NCBI GenBank assembly: GCA_027013295.1
Contig: JALUXP010000058.1
Coordinates: 1 to 64,000 of the forward strand
Direction: 5' to 3'
Origin: Sulfurimonas sp.
GTDB lineage: Bacteria > Campylobacterota > Campylobacteria > Campylobacterales > Sulfurimonadaceae
Length of the DNA: 64,000 bases
Notes under the pieces: model-generated
Database searches by the model: none
Told to the model about the DNA's origin: nothing
What the model saw: only the letters and a program-made list of their open reading frames with translations
Shown: positions 19,989 through 31,187 of the stretch, piece after piece
How the letters are laid out: every line of letters starts with the position of its first letter
Numbering within the stretch: position 1 is the first letter of the stretch
Program-made: the position numbers and the translations under genes

Positions 19989-21251
19989 TTAAAGACCAAC
20001 AGCACTAAGGGTTTCATATTTACTCATATAAACTTGAGCTTCAATTTTTCGCATAGTATCAAGAGCTACTTGAACAACAATAAGAACTGCAGTTCCACCA
20101 AAGAAGAAAGGTACACCCATCCCTTTGATAATCATAAATGGCAAAGTAGCAATCAAGCCAAGATAAAAAGCACCAGTTACTGTTAAGTCACCAGCAGTTT
20201 TGTTTAAAAAATCTTTAGTAGCAACACCTGTACGAATACCAGGAATAAAACCACCTTGTCTTTTTAGATTGTCTGAAATATCTTTTGCGTTAAATGTAAT
20301 CGAAGCATAGAAAAATGCGAAGAATATTACAAACACAAAAGTTAAAAAGTTAAAAAAGTATGAGTTTGGGCTCATAAAATCAGCAATCGCTTGAACCGTA
20401 GGATTTGTACTTGACGAAAGTACAGTCATCGGAAACATCAATATAGCAGAAGCAAAGATAACTGGAATAACACCAGCAAGATTTACTTTGATAGGGATGT
20501 AGTTCATAACTCTTTTGTTTTTGTTTTGCATCATAGTCTTTTTAGCATAAGTGATCGGCACACGGCGTTCACCAAGCTCAACATAGATGATAACCCCAAC
20601 AGTACCTAAGATTAAAGCTAAAATCACTAAGATAGTTAAAAAGCTCATAGCTCCAGTATTTACCATTGTGATGCTTTGACCAATAGCATTAGGAATTGCA
20701 GAAACAATTCCAGCAAAGATGATTAGAGATATACCATTTCCAATACCACTTTGAGTTATTTGCTCACCAATCCACATGAGAAGCATAGTCCCTGCAAGCA
20801 TAGATACTGCAGCGAGCAAGATAAATGTATTTTGATCAGCTAAAATAGCACTATTGCCAGTAGGTCCAGTTAAGCTTTGAAGCCCAACACTTACACCAAC
20901 TGCTTGAATAAGGGTAATCACAATAGTAGCATAACGAATTATTTGCATATATTTTGTCATACCATCACGCTCTTTTTTCATCTGACCTAGTGGTGCAAAA
21001 GTTGCAGCAAGAAGTTCCATGATGATTGAAGCGGTGATGTAAGGCATGATACCAAGAGATATGATAGAAAATCGCTGAACAGCTTTTCCACTAAACATAT
21101 TAAATAATCCGAGTGAGTCTGATTGGTGAGAATCAAAGAATGATGCAATAACTGCTGTGTCAACACCAGGTACTGGCACATAAGCCAGTAAGCGGTAGAG
21201 AAATAAAAACCCGACTGTAATAAGTATCTTATTTACAAGAGATTTATTCAC
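19989..21251 (-). CDS. secY: Preprotein translocase subunit SecY
   Basis: Multi-TM; LGIMPYITASIIMELL, ERRVPITYAKK. Confidence 0.96.
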   Translation of the reverse strand: MNKSLVNKILITVGFLFLYRLLAYVPVPGVDTAVIASFFDSHQSDSLGLFNMFSGKAVQRFSIISLGIMPYITASIIMELLAATFAPLGQMKKERDGMTKYMQIIRYATIVITLIQAVGVSVGLQSLTGPTGNSAILADQNTFILLAAVSMLAGTMLLMWIGEQITQSGIGNGISLIIFAGIVSAIPNAIGQSITMVNTGAMSFLTILVILALILGTVGVIIYVELGERRVPITYAKKTMMQNKNKRVMNYIPIKVNLAGVIPVIFASAILMFPMTVLSSSTNPTVQAIADFMSPNSYFFNFLTFVFVIFFAFFYASITFNAKDISDNLKRQGGFIPGIRTGVATKDFLNKTAGDLTVTGAFYLGLIATLPFMIIKGMGVPFFFGGTAVLIVVQVALDTMRKIEAQVYMSKYETLSAVGL

Positions 21252-21253
21252 AA

Positions 21254-21655
21254 CTATTTACCTGTAGTTGTAACGCTGTCGTCTTTAATTTTAGAAGCTA
21301 AATCTTTCGCGTGAGCTCCAACTAATTTAACTTTTGAAACTGAGTTAGCTATCTTATGAACGCTACGGAGAGACTCCATAGTGATCTCTTCAAGCTCTGC
21401 AACTGCAGTAATTTTTTCAACATTAATCACATAAGGTTTAATATTGTTAGAATAGAAACCGATTTTTGGCATAATCTTCGCTAATGGAAGCTGACCGCCA
21501 ATAAAGTTTCTCTTTCTTTTATAACCTGAACGAGATTTCTGACCTTTTTGACCACGAGCTGCAGTCTTACCAGTACCAGAACCTTGTCCACGACCAACTC
21601 TTTTTCGGTTGCTTGTTGAACCTTTGGCTGGTGATAAATTTTCTATTGCCATCAT
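21254..21655 (-). CDS. rplO: 50S ribosomal protein L15
   Basis: RKRVGRGQGSGTGKTAARGQKGQKSRSG. Confidence 0.95.
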   Translation of the reverse strand: MMAIENLSPAKGSTSNRKRVGRGQGSGTGKTAARGQKGQKSRSGYKRKRNFIGGQLPLAKIMPKIGFYSNNIKPYVINVEKITAVAELEEITMESLRSVHKIANSVSKVKLVGAHAKDLASKIKDDSVTTTGK

Positions 21656-21656
21656 A

Positions 21657-22100
21657 TTATCCTTTTAAACGACCTAGTGCTTCAACAGTTGCGCGCACTA
21701 GTGTATTTGGATTGTTTGAGCCAATTGATTTTGTAAGTATATCTTGAAAACCTGCAAGTTCAAGAACAGGACGAGCTGCTCCACCTGCAATAACACCTGT
21801 ACCTTCAGATGCTGGTTTTAAAAGGATAGTGCTTGCATTAAATTTATGCTCAATATCGTGTGCAATAGTTGTACCTTTAATACTTACTGTTGTAAGATTT
21901 TTAAACGCTTCATCTACTGCTTTTTTAATAGCATCAGGAACTTCTTTCGCTTTTCCTGTACCATAACCAATCGTACCTTTTCTATCGCCAACTACTACAA
22001 GAGCAGTAAAACGAAATCTACGACCACCTTTAACAACTTTTGTTACACGACCAATATTTACAATCGCTTCTTCAAAATCATCTCTATTAATTTCCATCAT
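21657..22100 (-). CDS. rpsE: 30S ribosomal protein S5
   Basis: [37 protein letters not shown]. Confidence 0.96.
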   Translation of the reverse strand: MMEINRDDFEEAIVNIGRVTKVVKGGRRFRFTALVVVGDRKGTIGYGTGKAKEVPDAIKKAVDEAFKNLTTVSIKGTTIAHDIEHKFNASTILLKPASEGTGVIAGGAARPVLELAGFQDILTKSIGSNNPNTLVRATVEALGRLKG

Positions 22101-22106
22101 GCTCTC

Positions 22107-22463
22107 CTAGAACTTAATTTCGTTCGCACGAAGTGCGTCACCGAATGAAGCTACAACACCGTGGTATTGGTAACCATTACGATCAAAAACAATCTCAGAA
22201 ATTTTAGCCTCTTTTAGTTTAGCAGCAAATGCCTCACCTAGTGCAGCTGCACCCTCTTTGTTTGCTTTGTGTCCTGTCACTTTAGAGTGAAGAGAAACTA
22301 GCGTTGTCGCAGTCACATCATCAATAGCTTGTACACTTAAATAACGGTTTGAACGAAAAACAGATACTCGTGGAAGTGTAGCACACCCGCTGATTTTCGC
22401 ACGGATACGACGCTTACGCTTTAGGCGAGTAGCAACTTTATTTTTTAATACTTTTGCATTCAT
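22107..22463 (-). CDS. rplR: 50S ribosomal protein L18
   Basis: RRIRAKISG...[30 protein letters not shown]. Confidence 0.95.
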   Translation of the reverse strand: MNAKVLKNKVATRLKRKRRIRAKISGCATLPRVSVFRSNRYLSVQAIDDVTATTLVSLHSKVTGHKANKEGAAALGEAFAAKLKEAKISEIVFDRNGYQYHGVVASFGDALRANEIKF

Positions 22464-22472
22464 CTTTTATCC

Positions 22473-23009
22473 TTACTTACTAGCAGTTTTACCGGCTTTA
22501 CGCACGATATGCTCTTCCATATACTTAACACCTTTACCTTTGTAAGGCTCTGGTGGACGGAAACTTCTTACTTCAGCAGCGACTTGACCGATAAGTTGTT
22601 TATCGTGGCTTTTAAAAGTAATAACATTTTTTACAACTTCAGCGGTGACACCTTCTGGTAATTCATAGTTAATGTCATGAGAAAATCCAAGTTGTAAGTT
22701 TAAAACTTTACCTTGAACTGCAGCTCTATACCCAACACCATTAATCTCTAACTGCTTTGAATAACCTTGAGTTAAACCAGTTACGATATTTTGTGCTAAG
22801 GCTCTATATGTTCCCCAAAATGCTCTGTGCTCTTTAGCTTCACTTTTAACAGCGAAAGTTAAAACAGTACCATCTATAGAAAAATCAACATTACCTTTAG
22901 TGTCTAAATCAACTGAATTTTTTCCAGCAACAAAAGTGATTATATCTCCATTTGTGCTAACTTTGACATTAGCTCCGCAATCTACGGGTTTTTTACCAAT
23001 TCTTGACAT
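22473..23009 (-). CDS. rplF: 50S ribosomal protein L6
   Basis: MSRIGKKPV start; RPPEPYKGKGVKY. Confidence 0.96.
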   Translation of the reverse strand: MSRIGKKPVDCGANVKVSTNGDIITFVAGKNSVDLDTKGNVDFSIDGTVLTFAVKSEAKEHRAFWGTYRALAQNIVTGLTQGYSKQLEINGVGYRAAVQGKVLNLQLGFSHDINYELPEGVTAEVVKNVITFKSHDKQLIGQVAAEVRSFRPPEPYKGKGVKYMEEHIVRKAGKTASK

Positions 23010-23018
23010 AATTCACCC

Positions 23019-23414
23019 CTACCAAATCGTACACATAACTTCGCCACCAATACCAAGCTCATAAGCTTTGTCATTTGGTAGTACGCCATGTGAAGTAGAA
23101 ACAATAATAGTTCCATAACCATTTTTGAAACGCTTGATATCTTCTTTACCTTTGTAAACGCGTCTTCCAGGTTTAGAAACTCTTTTCATCTCATTGATTA
23201 CAACTGAACCGTTATCATCATATTTTAATACAACTTTGATAGTCTTCTTAATGCCATCTTCAATAACATTAGCACTTTCTAAGTAAGCTTTATCAACTAA
23301 GATATTTACCATTGCTTCAACACTCTTAGAATGAACAAGTGTAGTAGTACTTAGTTTTCTCATACCAGCATTACGGATTCTCGTTAAAGAATCTGATACT
23401 AAATCATTTATCAT
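23019..23414 (-). CDS. rpsH: 30S ribosomal protein S8
   Basis: [27 protein letters not shown]. Confidence 0.96.
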   Translation of the reverse strand: MINDLVSDSLTRIRNAGMRKLSTTTLVHSKSVEAMVNILVDKAYLESANVIEDGIKKTIKVVLKYDDNGSVVINEMKRVSKPGRRVYKGKEDIKRFKNGYGTIIVSTSHGVLPNDKAYELGIGGEVMCTIW

Positions 23415-23490
23415 TTAAATTCCTTGTTTTGCAAGTTTAACCTAAGTTAAACTGCTAATTGTTAGGAGTTTCTAAATGGAAGGCAATTGC

Positions 23491-23676
23491 CTACCAGCTA
23501 GACTTTCTAACACCTGGGATTAATCCCTCATTTGCCATTTTTCTAAAACATATACGACAGATTCCAAAGTCACGAAGAACAGAGTGCGGACGACCACAAA
23601 TCTGACATCTTGTATAACCACGAACTTTGAACTTTGGAGTTCTTGCCGCTTTAGCGATCATTGATTTCTTAGCCAT
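23491..23676 (-). CDS. rpsN: 30S ribosomal protein S14 type Z (zinc form)
   Basis: 61 aa with [21 protein letters not shown]. Confidence 0.95.
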   Translation of the reverse strand: MAKKSMIAKAARTPKFKVRGYTRCQICGRPHSVLRDFGICRICFRKMANEGLIPGVRKSSW

Positions 23677-24221
23677 TAGTTACTCCCTTTTGTAAAAGGC
23701 ATACCCAATTTCTCTAAAAGAGCAAATCCTGCCTTATCTGTACCAGCTGATGTTACAACAGTGATGTTCATACCATGAATTTGCATGATTGAGTCATAAG
23801 TGATCTCCGGAAAGATCAATTGCTCTTGCAAACCAAAGTTGAAATTACCACGACCATCAAAACCATTTCTAGCAACTCCACGGAAATCTTTTACACGAGG
23901 AAGTGCAATAGATACGAGACGGTCAAAGAAATTGTACATATTTTCACCACGAAGCGTTACTCGGATACCAACTGGCATACCCTCACGAACTTTAAAACCT
24001 GCAACAGATTTTTTCGCAATTACTGTAGTCGCTTTTTGACCAGCAATAGTAGTAATAGTATCTTCAATATTTTTGATAAGCTTGTTATCTTTCATAGCAA
24101 ACCCAGCACCCACAGAGATGATAACTTTTTCAAGTTTTGGTGTCTCCATAGGATTTTTGATATCTAAATCTTTTTGTAACTCAGCTTTTAAACCTAAGTA
24201 TTTATCTTTTAAGCGTGCCAT
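23676..24221 (-). CDS. rplE: 50S ribosomal protein L5
   Basis: [52 protein letters not shown]. Confidence 0.96.
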   Translation of the reverse strand: MARLKDKYLGLKAELQKDLDIKNPMETPKLEKVIISVGAGFAMKDNKLIKNIEDTITTIAGQKATTVIAKKSVAGFKVREGMPVGIRVTLRGENMYNFFDRLVSIALPRVKDFRGVARNGFDGRGNFNFGLQEQLIFPEITYDSIMQIHGMNITVVTSAGTDKAGFALLEKLGMPFTKGSN

Positions 24222-24223
24222 TA

Positions 24224-24454
24224 TTATGCCTCCACTTTACGAACATTTGAAGCGTCTATCGGCATCTCTTTATTGACATGCCCGCCTTTTGTATTCTCTT
24301 CAGTTGGTTTGATAGCTTTTTTAGCAACCTTACAACCCTCAACGATAACTTTGTTTCGCTTAGGCATAACTGCTAAAACAGTAGCCTTAGTCCCACGGTC
24401 ATCTCCAGCGATAATTTCTACAGTATCGCCTTTTTTGAAATTAAACTTTGCCAT
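24224..24454 (-). CDS. rplX: 50S ribosomal protein L24
   Basis: [34 protein letters not shown]. Confidence 0.95.
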   Translation of the reverse strand: MAKFNFKKGDTVEIIAGDDRGTKATVLAVMPKRNKVIVEGCKVAKKAIKPTEENTKGGHVNKEMPIDASNVRKVEA

Positions 24455-24822
24455 TAAACAACCTCCGGTGCAAGAGAAACAATCTTCATGAAACCAGCAT
24501 AACGAACTTCACGACCAACAGGTCCGAAGATACGAGTACCGATTGGTTCTCTCTTATCATCAAGGATTACAGCTGCATTGTCATCAAAACGAATAAGAGA
24601 ACCGTTTTCACGCTGAATCTCTTTGTGTGTTCTTACTACAACAGCTTTAACCACTTTACCTTTTTTGACTTTAGCAGTTGGAGTCGCTTTTTTCACAGAA
24701 GCAACGATAACGTCACCTACTGATGCATAACGACGCTTAGAACCACCAAGCACTTTAATACACATAATCTCTTTAGCACCTGTATTATCAGCTACATTTA
24801 AACGAGTGAAACCTTGTATCAT
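24454..24822 (-). CDS. rplN: 50S ribosomal protein L14
   Basis: [27 protein letters not shown]. Confidence 0.96.
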   Translation of the reverse strand: MIQGFTRLNVADNTGAKEIMCIKVLGGSKRRYASVGDVIVASVKKATPTAKVKKGKVVKAVVVRTHKEIQRENGSLIRFDDNAAVILDDKREPIGTRIFGPVGREVRYAGFMKIVSLAPEVV

Positions 24823-25067
24823 TACGCGGCTCCTACTACTGATTTAAGTCTAAAAGATTTAGTCTTAGAAAGTGGACGACATTCTCTTGCGATAATTTCG
24901 TCTCCAACTTTAAGTTCATTTCTCTCATCGTGAACAAGATATTTTTTGAACTTTTTTACAACTTTGTGGTAACGAGGATGCATTACACGGCGTTCTACAA
25001 CCATAGAGATTGTTTTATCGCCTGAAATTTTTACAACTTTACCTTGAATTTCTCGTTTGTGTGTCAT
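24822..25067 (-). CDS. rpsQ: 30S ribosomal protein S17
   Basis: [31 protein letters not shown]. Confidence 0.95.
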   Translation of the reverse strand: MTHKREIQGKVVKISGDKTISMVVERRVMHPRYHKVVKKFKKYLVHDERNELKVGDEIIARECRPLSKTKSFRLKSVVGAA

Positions 25068-25078
25068 TATCTCACCCC

Positions 25079-25279
25079 TTACTTCACAACAGCTGTATTG
25101 GCTACAGTTATCGCAGTATTAATGCGTGCAATATCTTTTTTAGCAACACTTAGTTCACTAGTGTTTTGAAGTTGCATCATCTGTTTTTTAATCTTAAGAG
25201 TAAAAAGCTCAGTTTTTTTCTCTTTAAGCATAGCATTTAATTCAGCTACAGTCTTACCTGATAAATCAGAATAATTCAT
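25079..25279 (-). CDS. rpmC: 50S ribosomal protein L29
   Basis: Small helical L29; [25 protein letters not shown]; operon position. Confidence 0.93.
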   Translation of the reverse strand: MNYSDLSGKTVAELNAMLKEKKTELFTLKIKKQMMQLQNTSELSVAKKDIARINTAITVANTAVVK

Positions 25280-25685
25280 TGTTCATCTCCGTAGTGATTA
25301 TTTTTGTTTTGAACGGTAACTTGTGAATAGCCAGAGTTAATGCTTTACGCGCTAAATCTTCGTTTACACCAGCCATTTCAAAAATGATACGACCAGGCTT
25401 GATGTTCATAACATACTGATCGATTGGACCCTTACCTTTACCCATACGCACTTCAAGAGGGCGTTTAGTGATAGGCTTAGCAGGAAATACTCTAATCCAG
25501 ATCTTACCAGTACGATTAATAGCACGAGTAGCTGAAATACGAGCAGCCTCAATTTGACGAGAGTTGATACGACCTGCTTCAACAGCTTTAATAGCTATGT
25601 CACCAAATGCTAATGAATATCCACTACGAGCATAACCACGGTTACGCCCTTTCATCATTTTACGGTATTTTGTTCTTTTTGGCAT
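25266..25685 (-). CDS. rplP: 50S ribosomal protein L16
   Basis: [41 protein letters not shown]; internal Met start preferred over 25691. Confidence 0.95.
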   Translation of the reverse strand: MPKRTKYRKMMKGRNRGYARSGYSLAFGDIAIKAVEAGRINSRQIEAARISATRAINRTGKIWIRVFPAKPITKRPLEVRMGKGKGPIDQYVMNIKPGRIIFEMAGVNEDLARKALTLAIHKLPFKTKIITTEMNNELF

Positions 25686-25694
25686 CAACATAAT

Positions 25695-26402
25695 CTATTC
25701 CGCCTTTTCTTTTCTTGGAGCTCTCTTGCGAGGACGCTCTTTTTTCTCATCGTTCACTTCTACAGGTACACCTTTCGTAAGCACTTCACCTTTGAAGATC
25801 CATACTTTGATACCGATGATTCCATATTGAGTATGTGCTTCAGCGAAACCATAATCAATTTTAGCACGAAGTGTATGAAGAGGGACACGACCTTCTAAAT
25901 ACCATTCAGTACGAGCCATTTCAGCTCCACCAAGACGACCAGCAACTGCTACCTTGATACCTTTAGCACCACTTCTTTGTGCATTTTGCATAACTTTTTT
26001 CATAGCGCGTCTAAAAGCGATACGACGCTCTAGTTGTGTTGCTACATTTTCAGCTACGAGCTGTGCAGAGGTATTTGCTTTTTTCTCTTCTTTTATATTG
26101 ACAGATATATTTTTACCTATAAGTTTTTGAAGATTTGTTTTAAGCTTTTCAATATCTGCACCTTTTTTCCCAATGATAATACCAGGACGAGCTGCAACGA
26201 TAGTTACACGAAGACGCTTTACAGTTCTTTCAATGATGATGTTTGCAACACCAGCATAGTAAAGTTCTTTTTTCAAATAAGTTCTAATCTTGTAATCTTC
26301 ACCTAAAGACGCTGCTGCAGTCTTAAAGTCAGGGAACCAACGAGATTCCCAGTTACGATTGATACCAAGACGCAAACCAATAGGATTAATTTTATGACCC
26401 AT
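25695..26402 (-). CDS. rpsC: 30S ribosomal protein S3
   Basis: [25 protein letters not shown] domain GIIIGKKG. Confidence 0.96.
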   Translation of the reverse strand: MGHKINPIGLRLGINRNWESRWFPDFKTAAASLGEDYKIRTYLKKELYYAGVANIIIERTVKRLRVTIVAARPGIIIGKKGADIEKLKTNLQKLIGKNISVNIKEEKKANTSAQLVAENVATQLERRIAFRRAMKKVMQNAQRSGAKGIKVAVAGRLGGAEMARTEWYLEGRVPLHTLRAKIDYGFAEAHTQYGIIGIKVWIFKGEVLTKGVPVEVNDEKKERPRKRAPRKEKAE

Positions 26403-26404
26403 AA

Positions 26405-26722
26405 TTATTTACCCTCTACTTCTACTAAGATATGTGCTGTTGGCTTACGGATTCCCGATGCCATACCACGAGCTCTTGGGCGAAAACGCTTAAGAACTGG
26501 ACCATTATCAACACGACAAGATGTTACGACACAGTCACTAGCTTCATTACCACTATTTGCCACTGCAGATGCAAGTACCTTATAGATGATTTTAGCTGCT
26601 TTGTTTGGTGTAAATTCTAAAGCTGCAAGAGCCTCCTCAGCATTCATACCTTGAATCTCTCTTGCGATAAGACGAGATTTGATTGGCGATACACGGATAA
26701 ACTTTAATAATGCTTTAGCCAT
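26405..26722 (-). CDS. rplV: 50S ribosomal protein L22
   Basis: [37 protein letters not shown]. Confidence 0.95.
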   Translation of the reverse strand: MAKALLKFIRVSPIKSRLIAREIQGMNAEEALAALEFTPNKAAKIIYKVLASAVANSGNEASDCVVTSCRVDNGPVLKRFRPRARGMASGIRKPTAHILVEVEGK

Positions 26723-26724
26723 GA

Positions 26725-27000
26725 TTATACCTTCTTCTGAACAGAGCCCTTGTGGCCCTTAAATGTACGAGTTGGTGCAAATTCACCAAGTTTATATCCA
26801 ATATGATTTTCTGTAACATATACAGGAACAAATTGTCGTCCGTTGTGAACATTAAATGTCAACCCAACCATATCAGGAATAACCATAGATCTTCTTGACC
26901 AAGTTTTTATAGGTTTTTTGTTATTTTCAGCTTTAGCTGCAACAACTTTTTTCATTAAATGGTCATCAATGAATGGACCTTTTTTTATTGAACGAGCCAT
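26725..27000 (-). CDS. rpsS: 30S ribosomal protein S19
   Basis: [40 protein letters not shown]. Confidence 0.96.
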   Translation of the reverse strand: MARSIKKGPFIDDHLMKKVVAAKAENNKKPIKTWSRRSMVIPDMVGLTFNVHNGRQFVPVYVTENHIGYKLGEFAPTRTFKGHKGSVQKKV

Positions 27001-27001
27001 C

Positions 27002-27847
27002 TTATCCTACCCTTTTTGCATTTGGTTTACGGCGAGTGATTATGAGTTTATCACTAGCTTTCTTACGACGAGTTTTAGCACCCTTCGTTGGTTTACCCCA
27101 AGGAGTAACTGGGTGACGACCTGAATTCGTTTTACCTTCACCACCACCATGTGGGTGATCAATAGGGTTCATAGCAGAACCACGAGTTTGAGGACGAATA
27201 CCTAAGTGTCGCTGACGACCAGCTTTTGCGATAACAATATTGCCATACTCTTCATTACCAACTGAACCAACAGTTGCTAAACACTCACCCAATACTAAAC
27301 GCATTTCAGATGAAGGCATACGAAGTGAAACATACTTACCATCACGACCCATAATTTGAGCACTTGTTCCAGCTGAACGACACATCTGTCCGCCCTTACC
27401 AGTCTTAAGCTCAATATTGTGAATCAATGTACCAATCGGTATGTTTTTTAACTTCATTGTATTACCAGGTTTAACATCTAAACCAGATTCAGAAGAATTG
27501 ACTACCGCACCAACTTCAAGATCTTTAGGTTGAAGAATATATCTTTTTTCTCCATCAGCATATGCGATGAGTGCAATACGACAATTACGGTATGGATCAT
27601 ACTCGATAGCGCTTACTGTACCAGGAATATCAAATTTATTTCTTTTGAAATCAATGATACGGTATAGTTTTTTAGCTCCACCCTCTCTATGACGAGAAGT
27701 GATACGACCATTTGAATTACGACCAGCATGTACAGGAAGCTTTTTAAGAAGACTTCTTACGCTCGCTTTTGCTGTAATATCAGAAGAATCAACATTTGTA
27801 AAAAAACGACGAGACGGAGTTATCGGTCTATAAGTTTTAATTGCCAT
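27002..27847 (-). CDS. rplB: 50S ribosomal protein L2
   Basis: [47 protein letters not shown]. Confidence 0.97.
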   Translation of the reverse strand: MAIKTYRPITPSRRFFTNVDSSDITAKASVRSLLKKLPVHAGRNSNGRITSRHREGGAKKLYRIIDFKRNKFDIPGTVSAIEYDPYRNCRIALIAYADGEKRYILQPKDLEVGAVVNSSESGLDVKPGNTMKLKNIPIGTLIHNIELKTGKGGQMCRSAGTSAQIMGRDGKYVSLRMPSSEMRLVLGECLATVGSVGNEEYGNIVIAKAGRQRHLGIRPQTRGSAMNPIDHPHGGGEGKTNSGRHPVTPWGKPTKGAKTRRKKASDKLIITRRKPNAKRVG

Positions 27848-27848
27848 G

Positions 27849-28130
27849 TTATACCGCCAAACTTTCTATTTGTGCACCTTCAGGTAAAGTTACATAAAAC
27901 TTTTTAAAGTCATTTTGTTTACCTTTTACACCACGGAACATTTTAACTTTTCCGCTTTGATTTAATGAGTTTACATTTTTTGGAACGATTCCAAAGTACT
28001 CACGAAAAACCTCTTTAAGACCTGTTTTAGTCATACGCGGAGAAGTTGTAACAACGATTACATTTCTCTCTTGCATCTCTAAAGTCTTCTCTGTATATAA
28101 AATAGATTTAATATCTGTAATATCAGCCAT
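27849..28130 (-). CDS. rplW: 50S ribosomal protein L23
   Basis: Operon position; [18 protein letters not shown]. Confidence 0.93.
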   Translation of the reverse strand: MADITDIKSILYTEKTLEMQERNVIVVTTSPRMTKTGLKEVFREYFGIVPKNVNSLNQSGKVKMFRGVKGKQNDFKKFYVTLPEGAQIESLAV

Positions 28131-28744
28131 TATTTAGCCTCACTTGTTAATTGTTCCCATACTGCTTTTTCTATCACTAACGAACGATAGTTTGCAGCTA
28201 AGTATGCGTTTAACTCATTAGATTCGATTACATAAGTTTGAGACAGATTCTCAAAAGCTAAATATGTAGGCTCATCTAATAAAGATTTTACAAAAAGAGT
28301 ATCTCTTTGGTTAAGTAGTTTAAACAAAGTCGCAGCATCTTTAGTTTTACCAGAAGCTACCTCAATGTTATCAACGATAAACAAAGTTCCATTTTGTGCA
28401 TGCTCATTTAAAGCAAAGTTTAAAGCAAGTTTTTTTTGCTTTTTATTTACTTTTAAATTATAGTTACGGTTGTTGTGCGGACCAAAAGCCTTACCCCCAC
28501 CTACGAAGATAGGAGAACGACGAGAACCAGCACGAGCACGCCCGCCACCTTTTTGAGCCCATGGTTTTTTACCACCACCGCGAACTTCACTTCTACCTTT
28601 AGCAGTTGCTGTATTTGCACGCTGTGCAGCTTGAGCAGACTTTACATAAAGGTAAAGGTTATGAGGGTTAATACCTGAGAAAGACTCAGGTAATGCTAAC
28701 TCAGATGCTTTTTCCATTTTTTCATTTAAAACGATTGCGCTCAT
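28130..28744 (-). CDS. rplD: 50S ribosomal protein L4
   Basis: [35 protein letters not shown]. Confidence 0.95.
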   Translation of the reverse strand: MSAIVLNEKMEKASELALPESFSGINPHNLYLYVKSAQAAQRANTATAKGRSEVRGGGKKPWAQKGGGRARAGSRRSPIFVGGGKAFGPHNNRNYNLKVNKKQKKLALNFALNEHAQNGTLFIVDNIEVASGKTKDAATLFKLLNQRDTLFVKSLLDEPTYLAFENLSQTYVIESNELNAYLAANYRSLVIEKAVWEQLTSEAK

Positions 28745-29334
28745 TATTTAGCTACCTTTACACGACCCAATGCACCGTTTGCTCCAGATACTGAACCTAA
28801 AACAGCGATTACACCATTTTCAGCATCGTAAGAAACGATCTCATTTTTCACACTATTTTGTGTGTTTCCATAATGACCTGGCATTTTCTTACCCTTCATT
28901 ACACGACCTGGCCATTCTGCATTACCGATAGAACCTGTTCTACGACCCATTCTATGACCGTGAGATGCAGGACCACCACCAAAATTCCAACGCTTCATTG
29001 CTCCAGAAAAACCGCGACCTTTAGTGTTGAAAGTAGATTTCAAGACTTTAGCTTCTGCTAAAGGTGTTAAATCTAAATCTCCAGCTTCAGTGTTTGCTAC
29101 TTCAAGAGTAACAAAACGGTTAAACTCAGATGAAAGGCTATATTTCTTTTGCTGACCTTCTATTGTTTTATTCATTTTTTTACCGCTGTTGTAAGCTACA
29201 ATTGCAGTTGTTGCTTTACCTTCTAGCGCATTAACTTCACATACTTTTTGCTCTAAAACTCTCAAAAGAGTAACAGGCTTACTTGGCACTGCGATAGTAC
29301 GGCTCATACCGATTTTTTCAACTATATATTCCAC
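28744..29334 (-). CDS. rplC: 50S ribosomal protein L3
   Basis: [33 protein letters not shown]. Confidence 0.96.
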   Translation of the reverse strand: MEYIVEKIGMSRTIAVPSKPVTLLRVLEQKVCEVNALEGKATTAIVAYNSGKKMNKTIEGQQKKYSLSSEFNRFVTLEVANTEAGDLDLTPLAEAKVLKSTFNTKGRGFSGAMKRWNFGGGPASHGHRMGRRTGSIGNAEWPGRVMKGKKMPGHYGNTQNSVKNEIVSYDAENGVIAVLGSVSGANGALGRVKVAK

Positions 29335-29342
29335 GATGACTC

Positions 29343-29654
29343 CTATTTGTCCATAGAGCGAACTTCAACGTCCACTTCTGGTGCAAGATCAAGCTTCATT
29401 AATGAATCTACAGTCTCAGGTGTAGCTGAAACAATATCAATCATTCTTGCGTGCATACGAATCTCAAATTGCTCACGAGCTTTTTTATTGACATGAACTG
29501 ACTTAAGAACTGTATATTTACGAATCTTAGTTGGTAAAGGTATTGGACCACGAATTTGTGCACCTGTACGTTTTACAGCCTCTACGATTGATGCTACAGA
29601 TCTATCAAGTACACGATGATCATAAGCTTTCAATTTTAAACGAATCTTTTCCAT
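29343..29654 (-). CDS. rpsJ: 30S ribosomal protein S10
   Basis: [37 protein letters not shown]. Confidence 0.96.
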   Translation of the reverse strand: MEKIRLKLKAYDHRVLDRSVASIVEAVKRTGAQIRGPIPLPTKIRKYTVLKSVHVNKKAREQFEIRMHARMIDIVSATPETVDSLMKLDLAPEVDVEVRSMDK

Positions 29655-29850
29655 TTTTTTCCTTCTAAAGAACTCGTTAGGTCAAGCCTAACTATATTTA
29701 GTGAACGCGAATTGTACCCAAAAAAACTTGGATTATCAAGGATATAGGGGCTAAAAAGTAAAATACTTTTAGTTTTACTTCCTTATATAAAGGAATATAT
29801 TATTCTTTAAATATGCTATAATACAATTAAAATATAGTTTATGGACCTCA

Positions 29851-30240
29851 ATGAAATTTGATATACAACAAATTAAAAAATTTATTATTGGTGGAGGAAG
29901 TGCTACACTCCTACACTACTCAACCATGGCTCTTTTGATTTTTATTGGTATAAAACCACTTTATGCTACAACGATTGGGGCTTTTTTTGGTGCTGTGCTT
30001 AATTATATTTTACAGTACCACTACACTTTTGAATCAGATAAGTCCCATCTGCATGCGATAATTAGCTATAGTATAAGTGTAAGTTTTGGTTTTTTTGCAA
30101 ATAGTCTCTTGTTTGCCCTTCTTTATGATAAGATTCAAATCAACCTTATTGTTTCACAGTTAATTACTACTGCTATAATTACGATATTCAATTACATCAT
30201 ATATAAACACATTGTTTTTAAACCAAAGGAATCACATTGA
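29851..30240 (+). CDS. GtrA family membrane protein
   Basis: Four-TM GtrA pattern: FIIGGGSATLLHYSTMALLIF, FGAVLNYILQYHYTF. Confidence 0.85.
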   Translation: MKFDIQQIKKFIIGGGSATLLHYSTMALLIFIGIKPLYATTIGAFFGAVLNYILQYHYTFESDKSHLHAIISYSISVSFGFFANSLLFALLYDKIQINLIVSQLITTAIITIFNYIIYKHIVFKPKESH

Positions 30241-31187
30241 CACCTGAACTCTCCATTATCATACCGCTATACAATGAGATAGAAGTTATAGAGATTTGCC
30301 ACCAAAGAGTAAGTGATGTTTTAAATAAACTCGACTTAGAATATGAAATCATCTATATTGATGATGGAAGTCAAGATAAAAGTGCAGAGTATATTTCTAA
30401 TTTAGCTCGCAATGATGCAAGAGTGAAGGCTATACTCCTTAGTAGAAACTTTGGAAAAGAAGCTGCCCTGAGTGCTGGTTTTGATTATGTGCAAGGGGAG
30501 CTTACTATCATCTTAGATGCAGACTTGCAAGACCCACCAGAACTCATACCAGAGATGCTTAAGACCTATGAAGAAAAAGATGTCGATACTATCCTTATGA
30601 AGCGTACACAAAGAGATGGTGAAAGTGCCGCAAAAAAACAAAGTGCCTATTGGTTTTACCGCATACTGAACAAACTCAGTGATTTTCATATCCCAGAAGA
30701 TGTTGGTGACTTTCGACTGATGAATAGAAAATCCCTAGATGCACTTAAAAAACTCCCAGAACGCAATCGTTACACAAAAGGACTTTTTGCTTGGATAGGG
30801 ATGGATACCTATGTGATGCACTATCAAAGAGACCCAAGAGTTGCAGGTGTAGCAAAACAAAACTATACATCACTCTTTAAACTTGCTTTTGAGGGCATCT
30901 CCTCCTTTTCCATCCATCCATTGAGAATATCTACTATATTGGGCATCGTATCAGCTCTTTTTGGATTTGTCTTTGGCATATATATTGCTTTAAAATCTTT
31001 AATTCTTGGAGATCCAGTGAGTGGGTATCCATCAACTATGGCTATCATTACATTCCTCGGTGGGGCACAACTTCTTGGGATTGGAATCGTTGGTGAGTAT
31101 ATAGGAAAAACATATATAGAGTCAAAACAAAGACCTATTTACCTTATCAAAAAGCTAGTTTCAAAGAAAGAGATGAATGAAAAATAA
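30237..31187 (+). CDS. Family 2 glycosyltransferase, GtrB/DPM1-like with C-terminal TMs
   Basis: LSIIIPLYNE, IDDGSQDKS, DADLQDPPELIPEM; two C-terminal TM helices. Confidence 0.92.
   Translation: MTPELSIIIPLYNEIEVIEICHQRVSDVLNKLDLEYEIIYIDDGSQDKSAEYISNLARNDARVKAILLSRNFGKEAALSAGFDYVQGELTIILDADLQDPPELIPEMLKTYEEKDVDTILMKRTQRDGESAAKKQSAYWFYRILNKLSDFHIPEDVGDFRLMNRKSLDALKKLPERNRYTKGLFAWIGMDTYVMHYQRDPRVAGVAKQNYTSLFKLAFEGISSFSIHPLRISTILGIVSALFGFVFGIYIALKSLILGDPVSGYPSTMAIITFLGGAQLLGIGIVGEYIGKTYIESKQRPIYLIKKLVSKKEMNEK

Noticed and set aside
23820-24167. 115-aa plus-strand ORF across rplE and similar ORFs antisense to ribosomal genes
   Set aside because: Antisense to strongly conserved ribosomal proteins; low-complexity translation and no recognisable motif.
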